From Streptomyces cavernicola (GTDB lineage Bacteria > Actinomycetota > Actinomycetes > Streptomycetales > Streptomycetaceae): 64,000 nucleotides of DNA. The stretch covers positions 32,146 through 96,145 of the forward strand of contig NZ_JASCIQ010000034.1 in the NCBI RefSeq assembly GCF_029968035.1. The letters are read 5' to 3'. The first letter of the stretch is position 1, and each line of letters starts with the position of its first letter. The notes under the pieces were generated by a model. It had not been told where the DNA came from, ran no database searches, and saw nothing but the letters and a program-made list of their open reading frames with translations. The translations under genes and the position numbers were made by a program. Below, one piece after another: positions 1 to 7,442 of the stretch.

Positions 1-1178
1 AGATCCTCGGCAAGGGCGTCACCGGCGCCGCCGACGTCTTCTCCCTCGGCGCGGTCCTGGCGTACGCGGCGACGGGCGCCGCGCCCTTCGGCGGTGACGC
101 GTCGGCCGCCTCGCTGCTCTACAAGGTCGTCCACGAGGAGCCCGAACTCACGCTCCCCGAAGGCGAGTTGCGGGACGTCGTCGCCGACTGCCTGGCCAAG
201 GACCCGGCCGCGCGGCCCACGCCCGAGGAGGTGGCCCGGCGGCTCGCCCCCGAGGGCGCGGCGGCCCTCGCGGTCTCCGGCTGGCTGCCCGCGCCCCTGG
301 TCGAGCAGGTCAGCCGGAGCGCGGTCAGCCTCCTCGACCTGGAGGCGGGCGAGCCCGAACAGGCCTCGGGGCTCGTGGAGTTCAGCAGCCCCTCGATAGG
401 GCGGCCGGTGCCCACCGCCACGGGCGCGGACGACGGCGGGCCCGCCTCCTCGCACTTCGACCCGCGCAGCGCCGAGCCCCCGCCGCCCGGCGTGCCCGGG
501 TTCGGGCCGGCGGATCCGGCGTACGCCGCGGACGCTGCCCGGCACGCCACCGCCACCTCGGCCGACTCGTCCGCGGCCGGCAGTCCCGTACCGCCGCAGC
601 GCGGTCGGCTCGCCGTGAGCGTGGACGCGGGCAGCGCGCCGGGCGAGGGTGGCCGGGGGCGGCGGATGAGCTGCACCGTGGCGCTCGCGGTGGCCGGAGC
701 CCTTGCCGCGGTCACCGTCGGCGGGGTGTTCATGTCGGGGCTGCTGCCCGGGGGCGGCGGCGACACGAACGCGGCCAAGAAGCCGCCGGCCGAGGGCGAG
801 CAGCAGCCCGGCGCGAAGCCGGCGCAGAGCATCCCGAAGCGCTACCTCGGCACCTGGGAGGGCAAGGCGACGGCGCTCGGCGGCTCCCTTCCGTCCGGCA
901 CGGTCAGGGTCGTCGTCGAACAGGCCCGCCCCGGCGAGGAGTTCGGCACCGCGAGCATGACGGACGAGCTGGGCTGGAGCACCTGCACGGACGTCCTGAC
1001 CCTGAAGAAGGTCACGAAGGACGAGATCGTCGCCGTCGGCCGTGCCAAGGACAAGAGCGACTCCCGCTGCACGGACAACGACCACCCGGTCCGCCTCCGG
1101 CTGGTCGGCGACGACCTGAAGTACACGTCGGAGAACCCGGACGGCGGCAGCCCCGTGGCGCGGCTCTCCCGGCGGTAG
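1..1178 (+). CDS. Ser/Thr protein kinase, C-terminal part (5' truncated by window)
   Basis: The gene enters from the left edge, with codons starting at base 3. The first residues contain DVFSLGAVLAYAATG, which is kinase subdomain IX, and CLAKDPAARPT follows, which is the usual end of a bacterial Hanks-type kinase domain. After a Pro/Ala/Ser-rich linker there is one membrane segment (VALAVAGALAAVTVGGVFM, bases about 680-735). An extracellular domain of about 110 residues follows, with two Cys (CTD and CTDN contexts) that could form a disulfide. The layout is therefore cytoplasmic kinase, one TM helix and an outer sensor domain, as in PknB-like kinases, but no PASTA repeats are visible. The N-lobe, P-loop and catalytic loop lie outside the window, so activity cannot be judged. 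Substrate and ligand are unknown. Confidence 0.9.
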   Translation, partial: ILGKGVTGAADVFSLGAVLAYAATGAAPFGGDASAASLLYKVVHEEPELTLPEGELRDVVADCLAKDPAARPTPEEVARRLAPEGAAALAVSGWLPAPLVEQVSRSAVSLLDLEAGEPEQASGLVEFSSPSIGRPVPTATGADDGGPASSHFDPRSAEPPPPGVPGFGPADPAYAADAARHATATSADSSAAGSPVPPQRGRLAVSVDAGSAPGEGGRGRRMSCTVALAVAGALAAVTVGGVFMSGLLPGGGGDTNAAKKPPAEGEQQPGAKPAQSIPKRYLGTWEGKATALGGSLPSGTVRVVVEQARPGEEFGTASMTDELGWSTCTDVLTLKKVTKDEIVAVGRAKDKSDSRCTDNDHPVRLRLVGDDLKYTSENPDGGSPVARLSRR

Positions 1179-1180
1179 CA

Positions 1181-1370
1181 CCGGGGCCTGTCGTTTGGGT
1201 CAGGCCGGATCTGGTCGGCGGTAAGTGCCGGTCGAGTTGAGCGGGGTCTGGTGCGTGCAGCTGCAAGGCGGAGGAGGGCGTCAACGCGGAGCGTTGGCCA
1301 CCGACGACAACGCCGCAGATGTGCGTGCCAGGGCCCGCGGCCCCGGCAAGATCCAAACGGCAGGCCCCGG
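1181..1370. repeat. MITE-like element with 21-bp imperfect terminal inverted repeats
   Basis: The left end 1181-1201 (CCGGGGCCTGTCGTTTGG...) matches the reverse complement of the right end 1350-1370 at 19 of 21 positions. They bound a 190-bp element that fills most of the gap between the kinase and mqnC. It has no convincing ORF; a 76-codon frame inside has no ribosome binding site or recognisable motif. The form is that of a miniature inverted-repeat element or the remnant of an insertion sequence. A target-site duplication is not clear. Confidence 0.6.
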
Positions 1371-1476
1371 GGTTCGGGAGTGTGCGCGGGGCCTCGGAGC
1401 GGGGCTGTCGGAGGCCTGGCGTACGCTGGATCAGTCCGCGCGTAAGACCGCCTGAAACCGCCTGAAAGGGACCCCG

Positions 1477-2676
1477 GTGACCGAGAAGGCCTCCCTCCAG
1501 TCCGTTCTCGACCGCGCCGCCGAGGGCGGGCGGATCACCCCGGAAGAGGCCCTCGACCTCTACCGCTCCGCGCCGTTGCACGCGCTCGGCCGCGCCGCCG
1601 ACGCCGCGCGCAAGCTGAAGTACGCGGGCACGGAGCACATCGCGACGTACATCATCGAGCGGAACATCAACTACACGAACGTCTGCGTGACGGCGTGCAA
1701 GTTCTGCGCGTTCTACGCCGCCCCGAAGGACACCAAGAAGGGCTGGACCCGCGACCTCGACGACATCCTGCGCCGCTGCGCGGAGACCGTCGAACTGGGC
1801 GGCACCCAGATCATGTTCCAGGGCGGCCACCACCCGGACTTCGGCGTCGAGTACTACGAAGAGCACTTCTCGGCGATCAAGAAGGCCTACCCGCAGCTGG
1901 TCATCCACTCCCTCGGCGCCTCCGAGGTCGAGCACATGGCGCGGATCAGCAAGGTCTCCGTCGAGGAGGCCATCCAGCGCATCCACGCCGCCGGCCTCGA
2001 CTCCTTCGCGGGCGCCGGCGCCGAGCTGCTTCCGGCCCGCCCGCGCAAGGCGATCGCCCCGCTCAAGGAGTCCGGCGAGCGCTGGCTGGAGATCATGGAG
2101 ATCGCCCACAACCTCGGCGTGGAGTCCACCTCCACGATGCTGATGGGCACGGGCGAGACCAACGCCGAGCGCATCGAGCACCTGCGCATGATCCGCGACG
2201 TACAGGACCGGACGGGCGGCTTCCGCGCCTTCATCCCGTACACCTACCAGCCCGAGAACAACCACCTCAAGGGCCGTACGCAGGCGACGATCTTCGAGTA
2301 CCTGCGGATGATCGCCATCGCCCGCCTCTTCCTCGACAACGTCGCGCACATCCAGGGCTCCTGGCTCACCACGGGCAAGGAGATCGGCCAGCTCACCCTG
2401 CACTACGGCGCGGACGACCTCGGCTCGGTCATGCTGGAGGAGAACGTCGTCTCGTCGGCCGGCGCCAAGCACCGCTCCAACCTGCAGGAGATCATCGAGA
2501 TGATCCGTACGGCGGACCGTGTGCCCGCCCAGCGGAGCACGACGTACGAGCACCTCGTGGTGCACGACGACCCGGCGAACGACCCGGTCGACGCCCGCGT
2601 CGCCTCGCACATCTCGTCCATCGCGATCGAGGGCGGCACGGCCCACCCCGAGCTCAAGCTGCTCTCCTCCAACTGA
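1477..2676 (+). CDS. mqnC: Cyclic dehypoxanthinyl futalosine synthase (MqnC)
   Basis: This radical SAM enzyme of the futalosine menaquinone pathway cyclises dehypoxanthinyl futalosine. The product is later cleaved by MqnD to 1,4-dihydroxy-6-naphthoate. The 399-residue protein has the cluster motif Cys70-x3-Cys74-x2-Cys77 (CVTACKFC) after ERNINYTN, then the glycine-rich FQGGHHPDFG and GTGETNAERIEH segments typical of the MqnC/MqnE/CofH group. Length and the C-terminal VASHISSIAIEGGTAHPELK fit MqnC rather than MqnE. The start is GTG with AAAGGG six bases upstream. It lies 19 bp before a small amidohydrolase-like gene and about 1.1 kb before menG, so it sits in a menaquinone neighbourhood. Its promoter probably lies in the 100 bp after the MITE-like element. 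Confidence 0.95.
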   Translation: MTEKASLQSVLDRAAEGGRITPEEALDLYRSAPLHALGRAADAARKLKYAGTEHIATYIIERNINYTNVCVTACKFCAFYAAPKDTKKGWTRDLDDILRRCAETVELGGTQIMFQGGHHPDFGVEYYEEHFSAIKKAYPQLVIHSLGASEVEHMARISKVSVEEAIQRIHAAGLDSFAGAGAELLPARPRKAIAPLKESGERWLEIMEIAHNLGVESTSTMLMGTGETNAERIEHLRMIRDVQDRTGGFRAFIPYTYQPENNHLKGRTQATIFEYLRMIAIARLFLDNVAHIQGSWLTTGKEIGQLTLHYGADDLGSVMLEENVVSSAGAKHRSNLQEIIEMIRTADRVPAQRSTTYEHLVVHDDPANDPVDARVASHISSIAIEGGTAHPELKLLSSN

Positions 2677-2695
2677 GCGCGCGTACCGAGTCGTT

Positions 2696-3295
2696 GTGCT
2701 GACACTTCACGTCGCCGAGGCGTCCCCCGAGTCGGCCGTCCTGGTCGACGCCGCGACGATCGCCGGGCTCGGCCCGTACGAGGAGCTGGTCGCCGCCAAC
2801 CCGCAGGCGCGGGTGCGGCGTTGGCCCGGCATCCTCACGCCCGGACTGCTCAATCCGTACGGCCCGGAGATCCTGGAGTCGACGTACCACCCCGATCCGC
2901 GCGAGGCCGACACGTTCGGCACCGCGCCGATCGGCGGGGAGCGGGCGCGCGAGCTGTTCCGCGCCGACCCCGCGAAGCTCGGCGCGAGCGCCCGGCGCGG
3001 GGTGCAGCGGCTGTTCGCGCACGGGACGGTGGCGATCGCCGGTGAGCTGCGCGCCAAGGCGGTCCTCGAGGTGGCGCAGCGCTCCGGGCTCGTCTTCGCG
3101 GCCCGCCCGGAGGGGCTTCCCGGTCCCGTCTCGCTCTCCCCGCGCCCGCTGGTGCTGCTGCCGGGCCTGACGGTGGGTGGCCCGGCCCGCTTCGCGGTGT
3201 TCGACGTCGAGGACCGCGCCGAGCTGGTCCGCCGCGGCGCGTCCACGTGCGTGGCGACGGTGGTCGGCGGGCGGTTGGTGTACCGGGGGCGTTAG
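2696..3295 (+). CDS. Small amidohydrolase-like (imidazolonepropionase-like) protein, function unknown
   Basis: The 199-residue protein starts at GTG 2696, 19 bp after mqnC; no strong Shine-Dalgarno is seen, so it may be translationally coupled. Its middle (PGILTPGLLNPYGPEI) resembles the point where amidohydrolases normally carry PGLIDPHTH, but the metal-binding HxH is missing. The C-terminus (RGASTCVATVVGGRLVYRGR) looks like the small beta domain that ends amidohydrolases. It may therefore be a reduced, metal-free member. Homologues are usually annotated 'imidazolonepropionase-like domain' and, as I recall, stay next to mqnC in Streptomyces, which suggests a menaquinone-linked role. That role is inference only; deamination of aminodeoxyfutalosine would need metal ligands that I do not see. 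Confidence 0.7.
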   Translation: MLTLHVAEASPESAVLVDAATIAGLGPYEELVAANPQARVRRWPGILTPGLLNPYGPEILESTYHPDPREADTFGTAPIGGERARELFRADPAKLGASARRGVQRLFAHGTVAIAGELRAKAVLEVAQRSGLVFAARPEGLPGPVSLSPRPLVLLPGLTVGGPARFAVFDVEDRAELVRRGASTCVATVVGGRLVYRGR

Positions 3296-3495
3296 TCCTC
3301 CACGGCGTACGCGCACCCCATGATCGACCCGTCCGGGGCGCGGCTCGGGCAGTCCAGGTCGACGGGCACGGACGGTGCGGCCGGGGTGGGTTCTGTTCGT
3401 CCCGAACTCGGTTCGATGCGGTCGTTGATGGACTCTGTGAACGCCCACGCACCGAGTACGAGCACCAGCCAGGTGCCTGCCATCCACCGTTTCAC
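3292..3495 (-). CDS. Small membrane-anchored protein of unknown function
   Basis: This minus-strand frame of 67 residues overlaps the preceding convergent gene by 4 bp at the stop codons. It starts at GTG 3495 with GAGG close upstream (ATG at 3483 is an alternative). The N-terminus is KRWMAGTWLVLVLGAWAFT, a basic head and one hydrophobic helix. A short exported, Pro-rich region follows, and the end contains two Cys (LDCPS and MGCAYAVED) that could pair. The codon pattern looks coding. I do not recognise the family; such small anchored proteins are common in Streptomyces. Confidence 0.5.
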   Translation of the reverse strand: MKRWMAGTWLVLVLGAWAFTESINDRIEPSSGRTEPTPAAPSVPVDLDCPSRAPDGSIMGCAYAVED

Positions 3496-3546
3496 GCGCC
3501 TCAGCGTAGAGGGCCTCCATTCGTCTGCGGCCCCGGTGGGGGCTGG

Positions 3547-3647
3547 TCGCGCAGTTCCCCGCGCCCCTGAGATGCGCACTGCGTGCGGCATCTCTCCGGG
3601 AAAGCGCGGCGGAGCCGCAGCTTTCAGGGGCGCGGGGAACTGCGCGA
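3547..3647. repeat. Perfect 24-bp inverted repeat, complex hairpin
   Basis: Bases 3547-3570 (TCGCGCAGTTCCCC...) are the exact reverse complement of 3624-3647. The 53-bp loop itself holds two smaller dyads, GATGC...GCATC (3571-3592) and AAAGC...GCTTT (3601-3624), giving a cruciform or three-way fold. The sequence is of a type seen many times between genes in Streptomyces genomes, from memory. It may be a mobile palindromic repeat. It could also act as terminator for the left gene or affect menG expression. Confidence 0.7.
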
Positions 3648-3762
3648 GGACGGACCACCGGGCCGCAGGCGCCGACGAGACGGCACAGGGCAGACGCCGG
3701 GGCGGGCCCGCAGGGCCGGGTCCCGTCCGCGGGGGGATGGGGGTGCCTGCCACAATGACCAG

Positions 3763-4458
3763 GTGACCCGCGCATCCCTGGAAAAGCAGCCGCACGAAGT
3801 CGCCGAGATGTTCGACGACGTCGCCGAGAAGTACGACCTCACCAACGACGTCCTCTCCCTCGGCCAGGCCCGGCTCTGGCGCAAGGAGGTCGCGAAGGCC
3901 GTGGACGCGCGCCCCGCGCAGAAGATCCTCGACCTCGCCGCCGGCACCGCCACCTCCTCGCAGCCCTTCGCGCAGGCCGGTGCGTACGTCGTGCCCTGCG
4001 ACTTCTCGCTCGGCATGCTCAGCGTCGGCAAGCAGCGCCACCCGCACATGCCGTTCACGGCGGGCGACGCGACCCGGCTGCCGTTCGCCGACGACGTCTT
4101 CGACGCGGTCAGCATCTCCTTCGGGCTGCGCAACGTCCAGGAGACGGACAAGGCCCTGCGCGAGCTGTACCGGGTGACGAAGCCCGGCGGACGCGTCGTC
4201 ATCTGCGAGTTCAGCCAGCCCACTTGGACCCCGTTCCGCACGGTCTACACCGAGTACCTGATGCGCGCGCTGCCGCCGGTGGCCCGTGCGGTCTCGTCGA
4301 ACCCGGACGCGTACGTCTATCTCGCCGAGTCGATCCGGGAGTGGCCGGACCAGCCCGCGCTCGCCTCGCGGCTGCAGTCGGCCGGCTGGTCCGAGGTGGC
4401 CTGGCGCAACCTCACCGGCGGCATCGTGGCCCTGCACCGCGGCTTCAAGCAGGCCTGA
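3763..4458 (+). CDS. menG: Demethylmenaquinone methyltransferase (MenG/UbiE)
   Basis: It catalyses SAM-dependent C-methylation of demethylmenaquinone, the last common step of menaquinone synthesis. The 231-residue protein opens with EVAEMFDDVAEKYDLTNDVLS, a UbiE signature. SAM motif I is DLAAGTA at residues 57-63. Later come GDATRLPFADDVFDAVSISFGLRNV and KPGGRVVICEFSQP, both characteristic of the family. The start is GTG 3763; a longer frame upstream would run through the inverted repeat and has no conserved residues. The place in a group with mqnC supports menaquinone rather than ubiquinone. The ribosome site is weak (CAGGTG context). Confidence 0.93.
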   Translation: MTRASLEKQPHEVAEMFDDVAEKYDLTNDVLSLGQARLWRKEVAKAVDARPAQKILDLAAGTATSSQPFAQAGAYVVPCDFSLGMLSVGKQRHPHMPFTAGDATRLPFADDVFDAVSISFGLRNVQETDKALRELYRVTKPGGRVVICEFSQPTWTPFRTVYTEYLMRALPPVARAVSSNPDAYVYLAESIREWPDQPALASRLQSAGWSEVAWRNLTGGIVALHRGFKQA

Positions 4459-4476
4459 CAAGCACGCGCGCGACCG

Positions 4477-5397
4477 GTGGTGAACGTGGATTTCCAGGCC
4501 GTCCTGGAGCAGATCGCCGACGAGGTGGGCGCCCTGCCCGGCCGGGGCCGCAGCGCCGACTACATCCCGGCGCTCGCCGGCGTCGACCCGCACCGCTTCG
4601 GGATGGCCTTCGCCGACGTCGACGGCCAGGTGCACGGCGTGGGGGAGTGGCAGGTTCCGTTCTCCGTCCAGTCGATCACCAAGGTGTTCAGCCTCGCCCT
4701 GGTCCTCGCGAAGGACGGCGCCGGGCTGTGGGAGAGCGTGGGCCGCGAGCCCTCCGGCAACCCCTTCAACTCCCTGGTGCAGCTGGAGTACGAGAACGGC
4801 ATTCCGCGCAATCCGTTCATCAACGCGGGCGCCCTCGTCGTCACCGACCGGCTGCAGTCGCTGACCGGTGACGCGGGCGAGGAGGTGCTGGCCTTCCTGC
4901 GCGCCGAGAGCGGCAACCCGGAGCTCGGGTTCGACCTGGAGGTGGCCGCGTCCGAGACCGCGCACGGCGACCGCAACGCGGCCCTCGCGCACTTCATGGC
5001 CTCGTACGGGAACATCCGGCACCCCGTGCCGACCCTTCTCGCCAACTACTTCCGGCAGTGCTCGATCGAGATGAGCTGCGCCGATCTCGCCCTGGCCGCG
5101 GGCTTCCTGGCCCGGCACGGGGTGCGCGCCGACGGCTCCCGGCTGCTCACGCGCAGCGAGGCCAAGCAGATCAACGCGGTGATGATGACCTGCGGGACCT
5201 ATGACGCCGCGGGCGAGTTCGCGTACCGCGTCGGGCTGCCCGGCAAGAGCGGCGTCGGCGGCGGGATCGTGGCCGTCGTGCCGGGCCGGGGCACGCTCTG
5301 CGTGTGGAGCCCGGGGCTGGACGAGCGCGGCAACTCCGTTGCGGGCGTGGCCGCGCTCGACCGCTTCACGACGCTGACGGGCTTGTCGGTCTTCTGA
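4477..5397 (+). CDS. glsA: Glutaminase A
   Basis: This serine-dependent glutaminase converts L-glutamine to glutamate and ammonia. At 306 residues it has the usual length. The catalytic pair Ser66-x-x-Lys69 lies in VQSITKVF, in the same positions as in E. coli glutaminases. Other family blocks are NPFNSLVQLE, GIPRNPFINAGA, MASYGN and GKSGVGGGI near the end. The start is one of two adjacent GTG codons (4477 or 4480), 18 bp after menG and without a clear ribosome site, so it may be read through from menG. No STAS or ankyrin extension is present. It is probably cytoplasmic. Confidence 0.93.
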   Translation: MVNVDFQAVLEQIADEVGALPGRGRSADYIPALAGVDPHRFGMAFADVDGQVHGVGEWQVPFSVQSITKVFSLALVLAKDGAGLWESVGREPSGNPFNSLVQLEYENGIPRNPFINAGALVVTDRLQSLTGDAGEEVLAFLRAESGNPELGFDLEVAASETAHGDRNAALAHFMASYGNIRHPVPTLLANYFRQCSIEMSCADLALAAGFLARHGVRADGSRLLTRSEAKQINAVMMTCGTYDAAGEFAYRVGLPGKSGVGGGIVAVVPGRGTLCVWSPGLDERGNSVAGVAALDRFTTLTGLSVF

Positions 5398-5415
5398 CCG
5401 CCCGCCTCCGGGGTG

Positions 5416-5940
5416 TCAGAGGGCCAGCTTGAAGCAGTGGCCCTTCCGGCCCGTGGGCGTCGTGTACGTCTCCGCGAGCTCCATGCCGAGGCGGCGGGTC
5501 ACGGCGATGGAGCGCTCGTTCTCCGCGGCCACCATCGCCACCACCTCGCGCACCCCGGCCGCCCGGACCCGGTCGAGCGTCGTGCGCGCCGCCGCCGTCG
5601 CGTACCCGCGCCCCCAGGCCTCCCGGCCGAGCCGCCAGCCGATCTCCATCGCGCCCTTGGGCCCCCACGCGTGCGGCCAGGGCTGGGCGCCGGTGAAGCC
5701 GAGCACCCGGTCCTCCTCGTCGAGCAGCGTCCACAGGCAGAAGCCGAGCTCCGCGTCGTGCATGCGCTGGCGGGCGGTCAGCTCCTCGTACACCGACAGC
5801 TCGGCGGACTTGCCGCCGTGGAACTCCATGACCTCGGGGTGGTCGAACACCCGGTGCCAGGCGTACGCGTCCTCCTCGGTGGGGACGCGGAGCTTGACGG
5901 CAGGGGCGGGTGCGGCGGTGCTCGGCGTCGGTGACGTCAT
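5416..5940 (-). CDS. GNAT-family N-acetyltransferase (RimJ/RimL-like)
   Basis: The 174-residue protein starts at ATG 5940 (MTSPTPSTAAPAPAVKLRVP), with GAAGGG about 10 bases upstream; longer starts lack a good site. It shows the acetyl-CoA pocket of the RimJ/RimL type in GWRLGREAWGRGYATAAARTTLD, then VAAENERSIAVTRRLGMELAE and a C-terminal beta strand. It is expected to transfer acetyl from acetyl-CoA to a protein N-terminus or small amine; the substrate cannot be read. It converges with glsA, the two stops being 18 bp apart. Confidence 0.88.
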   Translation of the reverse strand: MTSPTPSTAAPAPAVKLRVPTEEDAYAWHRVFDHPEVMEFHGGKSAELSVYEELTARQRMHDAELGFCLWTLLDEEDRVLGFTGAQPWPHAWGPKGAMEIGWRLGREAWGRGYATAAARTTLDRVRAAGVREVVAMVAAENERSIAVTRRLGMELAETYTTPTGRKGHCFKLAL

Positions 5941-6062
5941 ACGAGGCAGCCCTTCGGTCCGTGGTGGATACGCCCCCATAGACTGCCCATGTCCAGTGCG
6001 CTTCGGCATGTGAGTCAGCCGACAGCCGAACTCCACAACTCCGAACCCCGGGGAGATCAGCA

Positions 6063-7364
6063 GTGACCGAGCCCCAGCCCCTCTCCGAGCACAGTGCAGA
6101 TGTGATCGTCGTCGGGGCCGGGCCAGCCGGTTCCACGACTGCGTACTACCTGGCGAAGGCCGGACTCGACGTCCTGCTCCTGGAGAAGACGGCGTTCCCG
6201 CGCGAGAAGGTCTGCGGCGACGGCCTCACCCCGCGCGCCACCAAGCAGCTCGTGTCGATGGGCATCGACATCTCCGAGGAGGCGGGCTGGCTGCGCAACA
6301 AGGGCCTGCGCATCATCGGCGGCGGCGTCCGACTCCAGCTGGACTGGCCGGACCTGGCCTCGTACCCGGACTACGGCCTGGTGCGCAAGCGCGACGACTT
6401 CGACGAGCAGCTGGCCCGCCAGGCGCAGAAGGCGGGCGCGCGCCTCTACGAGCGGTGCAACGTGGGCGCCCCGATCATCGACGACCGCACGGGCCGCATC
6501 ACGGGCGTGCACGCCAAGCTGGGCGACGCCGACTCCAAGGACAAGCGCGAAGTCACCTTCCACGCCCCGCTGGTGGTCGCCGCCGACGGCAACTCGACGC
6601 GGCTCTCCCTCGCGATGGGCCTGCACCGCCGCGAGGACCGCCCGATGGGCGTCGCGGTCCGTACGTACTTCGAGTCGCCGCGCCACGACGACGACTACCT
6701 GGAGTCGTGGCTGGAGCTGTGGGACCGGCGCGGCCCGCAGGACCGGCTGCTGCCCGGCTACGGCTGGATCTTCGGCATGGGCGACGGCACGTCCAACGTG
6801 GGCCTCGGCATCCTCAACTCCTCCAAGGCGTTCCGGGAGTTGGACTGGCGCGAGGTGCTCAAGGCCTGGTGCGCGTCGATGCCGGAGGACTGGGGGTACA
6901 CCCCGGAGAACATGACGACGCCGATCCGCGGCGCCGCCCTGCCGATGGCCTTCAACCGCCAACCGCACTACACCAAGGGCCTGTTGCTCGTGGGTGACGC
7001 GGGCGGTCTGGTCAATCCGTTCAACGGCGAGGGCATCGCGTACGCCATGGAGTCGGGGCAGCTCGCCGCCGACGTGATCGTGCAGGCGCACGCCCGCGCC
7101 ACCGACGCACAGCGCGAACTGGCCCTGCTGCGCTACCCGAAGGTCCTCAAGGAGACCTACGGCGGCTACTACACGCTGGGCCGCGCCTTCGTGAAGCTCA
7201 TCGGCAACCCGAAGGTCATGAAGATCGCCACGGAGCGCGGTCTGACCCACCCGGTCCTGATGAAGTTCACGCTGAAGATGCTGGCCAACCTGACCGACCC
7301 GACGGGCGGCGACGCGATGGACCGGATCATCAACGGCCTTTCCAAGGTGGCCCCGAAGGCCTGA
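6063..7364 (+). CDS. FAD-dependent oxidoreductase, geranylgeranyl reductase family (possible MenJ-like)
   Basis: The 433-residue protein has an N-terminal Rossmann FAD site (VIVVGAGPAGSTTAYYL, GAGPAG at 18-23), then EKVCGDGLTPRA with Cys51, a hallmark of geranylgeranyl reductases. The second FAD motif is LLVGDAGGLVNPFNGEGI. The family reduces isoprenoid double bonds. In mycobacteria the related MenJ reduces one isoprene unit of menaquinone. Streptomyces menaquinones are partly hydrogenated (MK-9 with H4-H8), and this gene lies between menG and the nuo operon, so a role in side-chain reduction is a reasonable inference. An archaeal-type lipid role is unlikely. The start is GTG 6063 with GGGGAG upstream. 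Confidence 0.88.
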   Translation: MTEPQPLSEHSADVIVVGAGPAGSTTAYYLAKAGLDVLLLEKTAFPREKVCGDGLTPRATKQLVSMGIDISEEAGWLRNKGLRIIGGGVRLQLDWPDLASYPDYGLVRKRDDFDEQLARQAQKAGARLYERCNVGAPIIDDRTGRITGVHAKLGDADSKDKREVTFHAPLVVAADGNSTRLSLAMGLHRREDRPMGVAVRTYFESPRHDDDYLESWLELWDRRGPQDRLLPGYGWIFGMGDGTSNVGLGILNSSKAFRELDWREVLKAWCASMPEDWGYTPENMTTPIRGAALPMAFNRQPHYTKGLLLVGDAGGLVNPFNGEGIAYAMESGQLAADVIVQAHARATDAQRELALLRYPKVLKETYGGYYTLGRAFVKLIGNPKVMKIATERGLTHPVLMKFTLKMLANLTDPTGGDAMDRIINGLSKVAPKA

Positions 7365-7385
7365 GCCGGGCCGCGCGAGGCATAC

Positions 7386-7426
7386 CGAAAGGGCCGCCGC
7401 TCCTCTGCGGAGCGGCGGCCCTTTCG
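7386..7426. terminator. Bidirectional hairpin terminator, 18-bp perfect stem
   Basis: CGAAAGGGCCGCCGCTCC (7386-7403) pairs exactly with 7409-7426 around a 5-base loop (TCTGC). It lies between the convergent flavoprotein and NlpC/P60 genes and should stop transcription from both sides. Confidence 0.88.
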
Positions 7427-7442
7427 TGCGTCTCGGGGTCCG

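Noticed and set aside
1225..1455. Small ORF of 76 codons before mqnC
   Set aside because: It lies within the MITE-like element, with no ribosome site or recognisable sequence.
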